The position numbers and the translations under genes are program-made. A DNA stretch of 64,000 bases from Hymenobacter jeongseonensis (GTDB lineage Bacteria > Bacteroidota > Bacteroidia > Cytophagales > Hymenobacteraceae), in contig NZ_JADQDQ010000013.1 of NCBI RefSeq assembly GCF_015694725.1, positions 32,939 through 96,938 of the forward strand, read 5' to 3'. Under the pieces are notes generated by a model. It had not been told where the DNA came from. It searched no databases and saw only the letters and a list, made by a program, of their open reading frames with translations. Shown piece by piece: positions 1-8,521 of the stretch (position 1 is the stretch's first letter; each line of letters starts with the position of its first letter).

Positions 1-1
1 G

Positions 2-157
2 CTTGTAATCTATATGAAGGACAAAAGGAACCGCCAATACTGGTGCCAGGCCTTTTGTTGTACTCGTCCACAACTGCGCGATGCTGTTGCCGCAGTTGGC
101 CCCAAAGCCGAAGACGTTCGCCGGTACTTGCGGGGAGAGATGCCCGACAACCAGTAA
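2..157 (+). CDS. DUF3606-like small protein, 5' end outside window
   Basis: The reading frame is open from the window edge to a TAA at 155-157. It ends in a pattern typical of the DUF3606 family: a YW pair, then LRDAVAAVGP and DVRRYL. An in-frame ATG lies at 14, but that would give only 47 residues and would cut off the usual N-terminal strand, so the gene probably starts upstream of the window. DUF3606 proteins are tiny (about 55-60 aa) and have no firmly known function. Two further relatives follow at 197 and 668, so this is the first of a local family. Confidence 0.55.
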   Translation, partial: LVIYMKDKRNRQYWCQAFCCTRPQLRDAVAAVGPKAEDVRRYLRGEMPDNQ

Positions 158-196
158 ACCCTTACTTCTTTCCTCATTCTTCTCTTTCTACCCACT

Positions 197-421
197 ATGA
201 CCAACGACCAAACCCCGCTCGTTCGGCCGGAAAATGTGCACATCGACCTCGAACAAGCACATGAACTGCCCGGCTGGTGCCAGGCCTTGATGTGCACCGA
301 AGACCAATTGCGGGAGGCCGTGTCCACCGTGGGCGGTAAGGTGATTTCCGTATACCTGCATTTGCAGCTAAATAAAATAAGTCCTCTACACGCTCTACCT
401 CGTCCTGAGCAGCCTAATTAA
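197..421 (+). CDS. DUF3606-like small protein with divergent tail
   Basis: A 74-residue frame starting at ATG 197, 39 bp after the preceding stop. Residues 26-50 carry the DUF3606 signature (GWCQALMCTEDQLREAVSTV, then VISVYL), clearly related to the genes at 2 and 668. Relatives stop soon after the last motif. Here the frame runs on for about 20 residues that are rich in Leu and Pro and resemble nothing in the siblings, so the C-terminus may be the result of a frameshift or lost stop. Function unknown. Confidence 0.5.
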   Translation: MTNDQTPLVRPENVHIDLEQAHELPGWCQALMCTEDQLREAVSTVGGKVISVYLHLQLNKISPLHALPRPEQPN

Positions 422-473
422 ACGGACAAGCCGCCCGCACGCAATTCCCACCCGCCCTGTCTCCGCTTCTCCC

Positions 474-671
474 ATGAAAACATTCACCGTGACCGTTCAG
501 GGCATCTCCCAGGAGGTTCCCGTGCTGCACACCACCATTACGTGCACGCTCGATGGCGGGGCGCTTGTTCATACGTCGCACGATGGGATACACGAAGCGC
601 CTGCGCTGGTGGTTGACCAAACCTGCGACGAGGCCATTTCACGCTTGGAGAAAGCCCGCAAAACCAAATGA
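474..671 (+). CDS. hypothetical 65-aa protein
   Basis: Starts at ATG 474 and encodes 65 residues, probably a small beta-rich cytoplasmic protein ending in a Lys/Arg-rich helix. No signal peptide or membrane segment. I do not recognise the family. Its stop overlaps the start of the next gene (ATGA at 668-671), which indicates translational coupling with the DUF3606-like protein downstream and supports both being real. Confidence 0.5.
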   Translation: MKTFTVTVQGISQEVPVLHTTITCTLDGGALVHTSHDGIHEAPALVVDQTCDEAISRLEKARKTK

Positions 672-835
672 GTCTCTCCTACCAACCCGCTGAACTCACT
701 CGGGTGAACCTGCATTCCACTGTGGAGGTGAACTACTGGTGCCAAACCCTCAACTGCACCGAAACCCGGCTGCGCAACGCCGTGCTGGCCGTCGGGCCGC
801 TGGTGGCGGATGTGCGTGGGTATTTGAACCGCTGA
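668..835 (+). CDS. DUF3606-like small protein
   Basis: A 55-residue protein whose ATG overlaps the stop of the upstream gene by 4 nt (ATGA). It is full length for the family: an N-terminal strand around VNLHSTVEV, then NYWCQTLNCTETRLRNAVLA and VGPLVADVRGYL. This is the best-preserved of three relatives within the first 840 bp. DUF3606 has no established biochemical role. The local tripling suggests gene duplication followed by divergence. Confidence 0.6.
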   Translation: MSLSYQPAELTRVNLHSTVEVNYWCQTLNCTETRLRNAVLAVGPLVADVRGYLNR

Positions 836-878
836 AGCAATTGACGCTGCTACCACCATTTGCCACCCTGATTTTTAC

Positions 879-1628
879 ATGAAGCAAGCCTTTACTACTT
901 ATCTCCTTACCGGGAGCCTGTTACTTGCCGCTGCCACAACCCACGCCCAGACCACGTTTCGCATCGGCCCCAAACTGGGCTACAATCGTTCTTTCGGCGG
1001 CTTCGAGTACCCCAACCAGGACTATTTGAAAGTGACCAACTCCTCCCGTAGCGGCGTGGAGGCGGGCGTCGTGGCCCACGTGGGTTTCTCCGACCACTTT
1101 GCGGTGCAGCCGGCCGTGCTCTACGCCCAGAAGGGCTTTGGTTTCGTGGAAGACGCCTACGATGCGCCCTACAACTACACGTACAAAGGGGAATACAGCT
1201 TCCACTTCAACTACCTGACCGTGCCCGTCAACCTGCTCTACAGCTCCCAGCCCGGCGGCCAGGGCTTGCAGGTGTTTGCCGGCCCGTACGTGGGCTGGCT
1301 GCTGGGCGGCGCGTTTACCTCCTCGCAAACCGGCCGGTACGCGAGCGGCGGCGGCCCAACCAACTCCAACCAGGGCAAGGTAGAGGCCGGCGATACCTAC
1401 CACAACAACCCCAAGGAGGCCTATGTCTCTAGGGGCGTGGACGCCGGCGTGCAAGGGGGACTCGGCCTCGGTTTTGCCGGCGGAATCCAGGTGCAAGCCA
1501 GCTACAGCCAGGGCCTGCGCAACCTGGGGGCCAAATACGAATCCGGTCTGAGCACGCGAACCCCGCCCACCTACCGCAATCATGCCTTCCAGATTTCGTT
1601 GTCCTACCTGTGGGGCCCGAAGAGCTAA
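879..1628 (+). CDS. PorT-family outer-membrane beta-barrel protein
   Basis: Encodes 249 residues with a clear signal peptide (about residues 1-23, hydrophobic core then THAQ). The mature part starts TTFRIGPKLGYN and is built of alternating aromatic/glycine strands such as GVEAGVVAHVGFSDHFAVQP, typical of the small 8-stranded outer-membrane barrels of Bacteroidota (PF13568-like). It ends with a strand, ISLSYLWGPKS, close to the barrel C-terminal rule. Predicted location is the outer membrane. It is followed 49 bp later by a close paralogue, so the pair is a tandem duplication. Specific role unknown; these barrels are often annotated as PorT-like without being secretion components. Confidence 0.8.
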   Translation: MKQAFTTYLLTGSLLLAAATTHAQTTFRIGPKLGYNRSFGGFEYPNQDYLKVTNSSRSGVEAGVVAHVGFSDHFAVQPAVLYAQKGFGFVEDAYDAPYNYTYKGEYSFHFNYLTVPVNLLYSSQPGGQGLQVFAGPYVGWLLGGAFTSSQTGRYASGGGPTNSNQGKVEAGDTYHNNPKEAYVSRGVDAGVQGGLGLGFAGGIQVQASYSQGLRNLGAKYESGLSTRTPPTYRNHAFQISLSYLWGPKS

Positions 1629-1677
1629 ATAACCCACAGCTGCTTTTCAGGAAGCATTTTCTACCCGACTGACTCAC

Positions 1678-2445
1678 ATGAGGAGAACCTTTACTAGCTC
1701 GCTACTGGCCAGCTGCCTGTTGCTAGCCGCTTCTTCGGCCAATGCCCAAACCACGTTCCGCATTGGCCCCCAAGTAGGCTACAACTTGTCCTCCAGCAGC
1801 ATGCGCTACCCCAACTTACACCCCTACATGTCCCTTAACAACTACTACCGCAGCGGTGCGGAGGCCGGGCTTGTGGCACAGGTAGGCTTGTCCGACCACT
1901 TTGCGGTGCAACCGGCGGTGCTCTATGCGCAGAAAGGCTATGGCTACGTCGTTCACAACAACTACGACCCAAGTACTTTCACCTATTCTAGGGAAACCGC
2001 CTTCCGCGTAGCTTACCTGACAATGCCCGTAAACGTGGTCTACAGCCAGCGGCCCAATAGCGAAGGGATGCAGGTATTTGTGGGTCCATACCTGGGCTAC
2101 CTGCTGGGTGGCACCTACACGTTCAGCGTTGACGAGACGAATGTCAGTGGGTCCTCGCGCAGCGTGACCAATAAGGGCAAAGTGGTGGCCAGCGACAGTT
2201 ACGACAACTTGCCTGACAGCAAGTACGAATCCAAGGGCTTGGACGTGGGCCTGCAAGCAGGGGTGGGTTACGGCTTCGCAGGAGGGCTTCAGGTACAGGT
2301 CAGCTACAGCCAAGGCTTGCGGAACCTCGCGGCCACGTATGAGAACGGCCAGGATTTTTCCATCGCCCCGGTCTACCAAAATCCGTCTTACCGGAACCGC
2401 ACCTTACAGCTCTCGTTGGCCTACCTGTTTGGCCCGAAGAGCTAG
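1678..2445 (+). CDS. PorT-family outer-membrane beta-barrel protein, paralogue
   Basis: A 255-residue protein matching the preceding gene along its whole length: signal peptide ending SSANAQ, mature start TTFRIGPQVGYN, shared blocks LSDHFAVQPAVLYAQKGYGY and ASYSQ/VSYSQGLRNLAA, and the same C-terminus (YLFGPKS). The pair differs mostly in the loops, as expected for surface-exposed segments of duplicated barrels. Outer-membrane location is inferred from the family. The next gene starts 6 bp after the stop, so the three probably form one transcript. Confidence 0.8.
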   Translation: MRRTFTSSLLASCLLLAASSANAQTTFRIGPQVGYNLSSSSMRYPNLHPYMSLNNYYRSGAEAGLVAQVGLSDHFAVQPAVLYAQKGYGYVVHNNYDPSTFTYSRETAFRVAYLTMPVNVVYSQRPNSEGMQVFVGPYLGYLLGGTYTFSVDETNVSGSSRSVTNKGKVVASDSYDNLPDSKYESKGLDVGLQAGVGYGFAGGLQVQVSYSQGLRNLAATYENGQDFSIAPVYQNPSYRNRTLQLSLAYLFGPKS

Positions 2446-2451
2446 GCTCTG

Positions 2452-2718
2452 ATGGCTACTTCCCATTACGACTTCCGCGCATTGCCCTTCGAGCAGCAGC
2501 TGCCGCTGGTGTGGGTCGAAGGCACGTTCCTGGCCCGGCGCTGGGAGGAAGAGGACGGCGTGAGCCTCTACCACATGGACGGGGGATTCTTCTGCGAGGT
2601 GTACCTAGAAGTGGAAACCTACAAGGTAGTACGCGTGCGCACTTTCACGCGCATGGAGCGCTTGGAGGACTATGCCTGCTACGTCAATATTGACGATTTG
2701 ACAGAACCGAAACGCTGA
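2452..2718 (+). CDS. hypothetical 88-aa protein
   Basis: Starts 6 bp after the second barrel gene and encodes 88 residues. It is acidic and aromatic-rich, with no signal peptide or membrane segment, so probably cytoplasmic. The pattern (LPLVWVEGTFLARRWEEEDG, then YHMDGGFFCEVYL) suggests a small compact beta-strand fold. I do not recognise the family. The tight spacing suggests coupling to the barrel genes. Confidence 0.55.
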   Translation: MATSHYDFRALPFEQQLPLVWVEGTFLARRWEEEDGVSLYHMDGGFFCEVYLEVETYKVVRVRTFTRMERLEDYACYVNIDDLTEPKR

Positions 2719-2809
2719 ATAAGCAGAGCTTAATACAAACGGACCAAGTTGCCGCCAAAGACGAAATGCTCGCGTTACTACGCGGCTGCCATAACCGACT
2801 AAACTAACT

Positions 2810-3892
2810 ATGTCGACTGAAAAGGACACTGAGCTTAAGGAAGCTGGATTGACAAGCGAGGGGATGCAAGCAATTCGCCAAGATTTTGTCAAAAAAGTCA
2901 CCAGCTATGAGCATACGGCGCAATACATCACCAATCTTTTACTCAAGACCCCAGGCGTTCATTCTGTCCGATATCGGGTAAAAAACCCTTTACACTTACA
3001 CAAAAAGATTGTCAGAAAAAAGCTGGAGAATAATGAGCGAGTCATCACGCTTGCTACTTATGAGGAAGAAATCACTGATTTGGCTGGTATCCGGATACTG
3101 CACCTATTCAAAAGTGATTGGCAGCATATCCATAAGTTCATAATGAACACATGGACGCTGAAAGAGAGGCCCATTGCATATCACCGCCAGGGCGACTCGC
3201 CAGCTTTTCTGAAGATGTTTGAGGAATGCGACATCAAGGAGCATCCGTACGGATACCGCTCGGTCCATTACATTATCGAGACATCGCCGACTAAGGCAAA
3301 GCGCTACATAGAGCTCCAGGTGCGAACAATATTTGAGGAGGGATGGAGCGAAATCGACCATAAGGTACGATACCCCAGTTTTTCTGACAATCCTTTAACA
3401 AACAGCCTGTTGATGATACTTAACCGACTTGCTGGCAGTGCCGACGAGATGAGCAGCTTTGTGCAGGAACTGAGCATACACTTAGAGCAATCTCAGCATG
3501 AACTAGAGAAGATGCAGGAGGAGCGGGACGAGCAAATAGCTAAGTTGAACAGCCTCATTGATAATCCAGAAACATCCAAGCAAATTAAATCAACGCTGGA
3601 GGGAGTAGCAAAGTCTATTAGCCATTCTCCGCAATTCATCTTGCCACCTGATGCAATGGCAGGTGTCCTCAATGTAATAAAATCTAACTTTTTGAGCATT
3701 AATGAGGGTATTTTTAGAAACGCAGGTGCGGGTGGGTTGGCTAATCTGCACCAGACTAACGCTATTGACAAAGTAATGGATATGGTTGCGGAGGAAGCCG
3801 AAAAGACAAATCAGCATCTTCAACGTCAGAAAAAGGGAATTAAAACTAAGCGTAAGCCAAAACCCAAGCCTACAACTTCACCTGATGCATAA
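2810..3892 (+). CDS. RelA/SpoT-domain protein (probable (p)ppGpp synthetase-like)
   Basis: Encodes 360 residues. The N-terminal half has the RelA/SpoT nucleotidyltransferase pattern: VRYRVKNP near residue 60, DLAGIRIL near 90, YGYRSVHYII near 145, and IELQVRTIFEEGWSEIDHK near 165-185. These are the positions that bind ATP and the acceptor nucleotide in alarmone synthetases. There is no hydrolase (HD), TGS or ACT domain, so it is a short synthetase type. The C-terminal 150 residues contain a long coiled coil and a Lys-rich tail. Lower GC than the flanking barrels suggests transfer. It could make (p)ppGpp or act as a toxic pyrophosphotransferase; some such enzymes serve in phage defence, and the NACHT gene next door makes that worth considering. 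Confidence 0.75.
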   Translation: MSTEKDTELKEAGLTSEGMQAIRQDFVKKVTSYEHTAQYITNLLLKTPGVHSVRYRVKNPLHLHKKIVRKKLENNERVITLATYEEEITDLAGIRILHLFKSDWQHIHKFIMNTWTLKERPIAYHRQGDSPAFLKMFEECDIKEHPYGYRSVHYIIETSPTKAKRYIELQVRTIFEEGWSEIDHKVRYPSFSDNPLTNSLLMILNRLAGSADEMSSFVQELSIHLEQSQHELEKMQEERDEQIAKLNSLIDNPETSKQIKSTLEGVAKSISHSPQFILPPDAMAGVLNVIKSNFLSINEGIFRNAGAGGLANLHQTNAIDKVMDMVAEEAEKTNQHLQRQKKGIKTKRKPKPKPTTSPDA

Positions 3893-3964
3893 AATATTGA
3901 ATACTCGCTTTGTAATATACAAAACCTCATATAAAAAGATTTGCTGTGAAGTAGCTAAAACTAA

Positions 3965-3991
3965 AACGAGCTGCCCAAGGAGCAGCTCGTT
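3965..3991 (-). terminator. hairpin terminator for the NACHT gene
   Basis: A perfect 10-bp stem (AACGAGCTGC / GCAGCTCGTT) with a 7-nt loop. Read on the minus strand the stem is followed by TTTAGTTTTAG, a T-rich tail, so it fits termination of the minus-strand gene ending at 4084. It may also stop the RelA/SpoT transcript coming from the other side. Confidence 0.55.
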
Positions 3992-4083
3992 ATGAATGAT
4001 ACCCTGCTAGCAGTGCATTATAACATTATCGCGGCGAAGGAAGAATTGCTGGCACTGCTTAGAGGCAGTAGGAACCAACCAAA

Positions 4084-6876
4084 TCAACTTTCTGATTCAA
4101 CATTATTTAATGCTTCTGCTAACAAACCCTCTCTATGTATTTTTAACATTTCTTCGTTAGCAGCACGCTGAATGCTCGCAACTTGAGCAGGATGAAGTTC
4201 GAATAAAACAGCATCAGTAACTGTATCTCTAATTATGGCATGCTCTAAAGCGCCATCATGCATCCTAGCTCCGTTAAGGTTAACCTCATGAAAACGAGCA
4301 GCACTAAAGTTTGCTCCAAGAAGCTTTGCTTTTTCTAAATTAGTCTTTATAAGAGTTGCATCTTCAAAACTTGCTCCATCGGCCTTCACGCCCTCCATAT
4401 TTGTGTAATTCAAATTGGCTTGGATAAATATCGCATGCTGTACTTCCGCACCTCGTAGTACTGAATTGGATAAGTTGGCACTGTAAAAGTCGACTACTGC
4501 CAATTCTGTTTCTTCAAGGTTCAAAAAGTCCAAGTGATATGCCGCGAGTGCTGATGCTGGACTATATCGCTGACCCTGCACTCGCCTAAACCAAGCGCCA
4601 AATACTAGGCGAGTGGCATGTGAAATTGGGCTAATTTCTTGTGTTACCCTGGCGCAGGCTGACATGCAGACTAACAATGCCTCCTCAGCATTCCGCGCCA
4701 TAAAATTTTCTTGCTTGAAAGTAGTTCGGGGTAACTGTTCCATTGGCATCCCACTACGCAGCACTAAGCTGAAAAGCTCGGCAAAACAAGACTGGATTTT
4801 ACGCGCTTTTGCTTTCCCCTTCAAACGCAATTCGTTTTGTACAAAACGAAAGAGATAAGAAGTCATAGGGCTTGGGCCAGCCAGCTGAACCCAGCGCCAT
4901 AATGCTTCGCGCTCATCCCATCCTTCATCTGAGCTTTCCCTCCTATTATCTCGCTCCTTGGCGACTTTCTCCATCGCCCGTACAATTCGCCTAGCTGTTA
5001 AGTACTCGCCAAAGCTCTTGTGCGTAAACATGAATGTAGCATCGCCGCTGGAGCTCCGTCGGCCGTATTGCCGGAAGAAAAACGCAGCAAGAAGGCGTAA
5101 CACTCCAGCTTTGGCTCCTTGCTCGAATGTTTTCAAATGACGGTCAAGTCCATTATTGAAGCAGTGCTCTTCTATCTCTCGTACTGTGGTTGTTCTTCCA
5201 TCGCCGTGCCACGCGGCCAGCCCTACTTCTTCCAATACCCGCGCAAAGCTTTCCAACGTCATTCCCTCTATCTGTGTGTACCGGCGCTTATTTTCATAAG
5301 CTCTTTCATGCACAGAACTCACTAAGTCAGCATAGATTTTATTCAAGTTGACAGCTTTGGTAAAATCCAAAGCCCCTCTTGTATAGCTCAATGCGACAAG
5401 GTAATTCAGTAGAGGTTGGGAAGTAACCTCATTTAAATCATCACGGTCTAGGTGCTTTGGAAGCCCTTCATATTTTTTGCCCGTTAGTTCTCCATATTGC
5501 TGCCACCATATATCTCGTTGGTCGTAGTCATAGAGGTCATCAGGGTCAATTATCTCTTCCTCATTATTGTCATCATCATTAACTTCTTCTTCAATATAAT
5601 AGGGTAACAAAGTCAATAACTGGTGCGGTCTGCGACTACTAAATTCAGTTTCATTGTCCTGCAGAACCATTTCTCTACCGCTAATAATGGCCCTTAACTT
5701 TAGAGTTTGGCTATTACGCTTTTCGAGGGTCAGGTCTACTTCCCTAACAAATGCTCGTGCCGTTTCAACTGCTGCTTTTCCTTGGCTAGCTAGCTCATCA
5801 AGCCCATCAAAAATTATGAGCAAATTAGTTTCTCCGTTAGTCGGGCTAAGTGGATTATGGGGAAGAATATTCTCTTCCGTGACAAAGTCCCCAACTGCTT
5901 CTGTCAAATCTTTTGATGAATCAAACCGATGCAACGGAATAAACAGAACTTTTATTTCCGTGGAATTAGCGATATGGGCTGCAAATATTTTGGCGAAAGA
6001 AGATTTACCACTACCAGGACCTCCACTAATTATTCGAATGGCATCGTCTTTTTTCCCGTTACCTAACCAAGTTGAGAGTTCATTTTTCAGCTCTACTATT
6101 CTTTTAGTCCTTTTACGCTTGTCCATCCCATCCAATTCTTTATGAATGGGAAAAACTTCATAGTAAGCTCGCAGAGGCACATAGATTTGCTTTAAACTAA
6201 AGGCCTCTTCGAATGTGCTTTCATTGATTGCTAACTCAAGTCGGGAAGCGTAGGACTGCCAAGCCCACATTTGGTTACTTGCATCCTGGAACGGCGTATC
6301 CGTACTGTCTAAAAGGGGTTGGTACAGCTTGGAATGCTTTTTCCACTCCTCATTAAGCGCATACAAGTAGTACGCTGGAAAACGGCCACCTACCGCATTT
6401 GCTATATGCGCTTCTAGACCCATAAGTTCTAGCCACCTGCACAGAAGTGCTTGGAAGCTTTTCACAACTTTTAGTTCAGTCGGCTTTTGAAAGAAAGCCT
6501 TGTCAATGGGGATATCATGCTCACTTATCGTAAAATCGAGCACAGTTTTAGTGGAAGACGCATACGGCTTAGTGCCAAAAAAACCAGATTTAGCGGTTTC
6601 TCCAACTAACTCAAACATTGAGGCCGTAGCAGCCCGCCGAATAAGTATATAGGCGATAGCTGGCGGCTCAGTGCCAATACCTAATGCCTTCACTGCATCA
6701 ATACTGTCGCTTGCTACCTCATCCCATTTTCCTTGAAAGGAATGCATGACTCCTTTCGCGAGAGCAGAGAAAAGGTCCTTACCATCTACGGCCAGTGACC
6801 TACCTGTTATTCCTTTGGGTTTAGATGCTTTTTGAGATGGTGATGCCATTAGTTTGGTAGATATTGGATATAGCAC
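4084..6876 (-). CDS. NACHT NTPase with C-terminal pentapeptide repeats (NLR-like)
   Basis: Encodes 930 residues (a second possible start, MASPSQ, lies at 6849). Residues 1-270 are a helical N-terminal region with no enzyme motif I can identify. A P-loop (SGGPGSGKSSFAK) is near residue 285 and Walker B LLIIFDGLDELA near 355; the DGLDELA form with acidic residues and small side chains is characteristic of NACHT STAND NTPases. A helical winged/arm region follows. From about 790 to 890 there are tandem pentapeptide repeats (A-N/D-L-x-x pattern, for example ANLSN, ANLNYTN, TNLEKAKLLGANF), a likely sensor or scaffold surface. Bacterial NACHT proteins of this plan are known anti-phage sensors that oligomerise on ligand binding. 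No obvious nuclease effector domain is visible, so output is unclear. Convergent to the RelA/SpoT gene and separated by a terminator. Confidence 0.8.
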   Translation of the reverse strand: MLYPISTKLMASPSQKASKPKGITGRSLAVDGKDLFSALAKGVMHSFQGKWDEVASDSIDAVKALGIGTEPPAIAYILIRRAATASMFELVGETAKSGFFGTKPYASSTKTVLDFTISEHDIPIDKAFFQKPTELKVVKSFQALLCRWLELMGLEAHIANAVGGRFPAYYLYALNEEWKKHSKLYQPLLDSTDTPFQDASNQMWAWQSYASRLELAINESTFEEAFSLKQIYVPLRAYYEVFPIHKELDGMDKRKRTKRIVELKNELSTWLGNGKKDDAIRIISGGPGSGKSSFAKIFAAHIANSTEIKVLFIPLHRFDSSKDLTEAVGDFVTEENILPHNPLSPTNGETNLLIIFDGLDELASQGKAAVETARAFVREVDLTLEKRNSQTLKLRAIISGREMVLQDNETEFSSRRPHQLLTLLPYYIEEEVNDDDNNEEEIIDPDDLYDYDQRDIWWQQYGELTGKKYEGLPKHLDRDDLNEVTSQPLLNYLVALSYTRGALDFTKAVNLNKIYADLVSSVHERAYENKRRYTQIEGMTLESFARVLEEVGLAAWHGDGRTTTVREIEEHCFNNGLDRHLKTFEQGAKAGVLRLLAAFFFRQYGRRSSSGDATFMFTHKSFGEYLTARRIVRAMEKVAKERDNRRESSDEGWDEREALWRWVQLAGPSPMTSYLFRFVQNELRLKGKAKARKIQSCFAELFSLVLRSGMPMEQLPRTTFKQENFMARNAEEALLVCMSACARVTQEISPISHATRLVFGAWFRRVQGQRYSPASALAAYHLDFLNLEETELAVVDFYSANLSNSVLRGAEVQHAIFIQANLNYTNMEGVKADGASFEDATLIKTNLEKAKLLGANFSAARFHEVNLNGARMHDGALEHAIIRDTVTDAVLFELHPAQVASIQRAANEEMLKIHREGLLAEALNNVESES

Positions 6877-7045
6877 AATAGTACAGCTTGTACATTACAT
6901 TCAACAGCCACGATTACTTCGTATTAAGACAGGCTTTCTCCACAGTAGTTGCTGTTTGCGAAAGACTCCCAACTAGTTCTGCTAATGATGCCTAATTTAT
7001 ACTTGACCGCAACAATTCTTTTTTTGCAATCTATAGGTTATTAAA

Positions 7046-8464
7046 ATGGAAGTAACCCGCCAGCTACGCCTCGACGCCCTCACCAAAAAAGGCCTGGCTC
7101 CCATCCAGCTCACCTTTTGCTGGGACCGGCTGCGGTTGCGCCTCGGCTCGGGTGAAACCTGCGACCCCAAGCACTGGAACCCCAAGCGCGAGGAAGTAAA
7201 GCCCGTCCCTGGCAACTTCGCCGCTGCCACCAACCTCGTGCTCGAGCGCTACACCCAGGCCGCGCAGGCAGCGGAGCGCGCCGCCCAGGAAACCCGCACG
7301 CTGCTGCCCAAAGAGCAGATGCTGGCCGAAATCAAGCGGCGCTACCAACTGCTCACCGCCGGCGACGAGGCCCAGGCCGAAAGCCCCGAAGTAGCCCCGC
7401 TGCCGGTGGTCGAGGCCGCTCCGCCCACCTTCCTGGAATACTACGACCAGTGGCTGGGCGAGCAGACCCGCAAAACCAGCCACAAGACCGGCCAGGGCCT
7501 AAGCAAGTCCTACCTCGACAGCCTGGCCAACACCCGCGCCGTGCTCGAGGACTTTGCCGGCCGCGACACGCAGCCCCTCGCCTTCCCAGCCGTGGACCAC
7601 GCCTGGTACGCCCGCTTCCGCGAGTTCTTCTATCAGGGCAGCTGGGGCACGTCGGTCAACACTTTCGGCAAGCACGTGCGCCACCTCAAGTCCTTTCTGG
7701 CCTGGGCCGAGGACCGGGAGCTGCCGGTAAACCGCAAGTACCGCAAGTTCGAAGCGCCCGACGAGTACATCGGCGCCGACGCCCTTACCCAGGCCGAGCT
7801 GCTGCGCCTGGCCGCCGTGGACTTCCACACGGCCGAGGCCCGGGCCTACGTGCAGCAGCAGTTCGAGCAGCTCGACCCGGCCCTGCAGGCGCAGGCCGCC
7901 ACCAAGAAAGGCATGCGCGTGAGCCAGGCCGACCCGCGCCGCGTGGCCGAGCGGCTGCGGATGCTCGAGCGCAGCCGCGACAAGGTGCTGCTCTGCTGCT
8001 ACCTGGGCCTGCGCATCTCCGACGCCGACAAGCTCAGCCCGCGCCAGCTCCACGGCGATTTGGTCAAGCTCAAGGCTACCAAGACCCGCAAGGACTGCTA
8101 CATCCCCTACTTCGACGACGACGTGTTCCGCCCCGTGGCCCTCGTGCAGAAGTACGCGGCCCTGCACTTGGCCACCTGCCTGCCGGTGGTCAACGGCTTG
8201 TCGGATTACCTGCCCCACGTGCAGCACCTGGCCGGGCTCACCCGCTTCAAGCTCACGAGTAAAATCGGCCGCAAAACCTTCGTCACGCTCAAGATTAGCC
8301 AGGGCGTGCCGCGGGCCCAGGTCATGCAGGCCACCGGCCACCGCACCGAGTCGAGCTTCAACCGCTATTTGGGCGTGGTAGAAGAAGAACTGCTGGCGAC
8401 GTTTCGCAAAACGGCCCGTACGGTGGATAAGGCAGCTGCGGAGAAGCGCTCGGATGCGGCGTAA
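7046..8464 (+). CDS. tyrosine recombinase / phage-type integrase
   Basis: A 472-residue site-specific recombinase. N-terminal arm-binding-like segment (MEVTRQLRLDALTKKGLAP, then RLRLGSGETCDPKHW), a core-binding SAM-like domain around residues 130-240, and a C-terminal catalytic domain. Catalytic residues visible: Arg in YLGLRISDADKL (near 325), Lys in LKATKTRKD, Arg in SKIGRKTFVT, His in ATGHRTESSFNRY and the nucleophile Tyr in the same motif. The box II position normally occupied by His (HxxR) appears to be Lys (KIGR), an allowed but less usual variant. It lies about 580 bp left of the 9044 att core and reads towards it, so it may belong to the element on the left. Confidence 0.85.
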   Translation: MEVTRQLRLDALTKKGLAPIQLTFCWDRLRLRLGSGETCDPKHWNPKREEVKPVPGNFAAATNLVLERYTQAAQAAERAAQETRTLLPKEQMLAEIKRRYQLLTAGDEAQAESPEVAPLPVVEAAPPTFLEYYDQWLGEQTRKTSHKTGQGLSKSYLDSLANTRAVLEDFAGRDTQPLAFPAVDHAWYARFREFFYQGSWGTSVNTFGKHVRHLKSFLAWAEDRELPVNRKYRKFEAPDEYIGADALTQAELLRLAAVDFHTAEARAYVQQQFEQLDPALQAQAATKKGMRVSQADPRRVAERLRMLERSRDKVLLCCYLGLRISDADKLSPRQLHGDLVKLKATKTRKDCYIPYFDDDVFRPVALVQKYAALHLATCLPVVNGLSDYLPHVQHLAGLTRFKLTSKIGRKTFVTLKISQGVPRAQVMQATGHRTESSFNRYLGVVEEELLATFRKTARTVDKAAAEKRSDAA

Positions 8465-8521
8465 TGCCTCAGGGCTGCTACCTTTCATTCCTTACTTCTT
8501 CACTCCCCAACTCCCCTGCCC

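Noticed and set aside
921..1637. A 238-residue minus-strand frame opposite the first barrel gene
   Set aside because: Low-complexity Val/Gly/Ala sequence without signals; the plus strand has signal peptide and barrel strands.
7450..8262. A 270-residue plus-strand frame inside the integrase
   Set aside because: Arg/Pro/Ala-rich alternative frame of a GC-rich gene; the recombinase motifs lie in the other frame.
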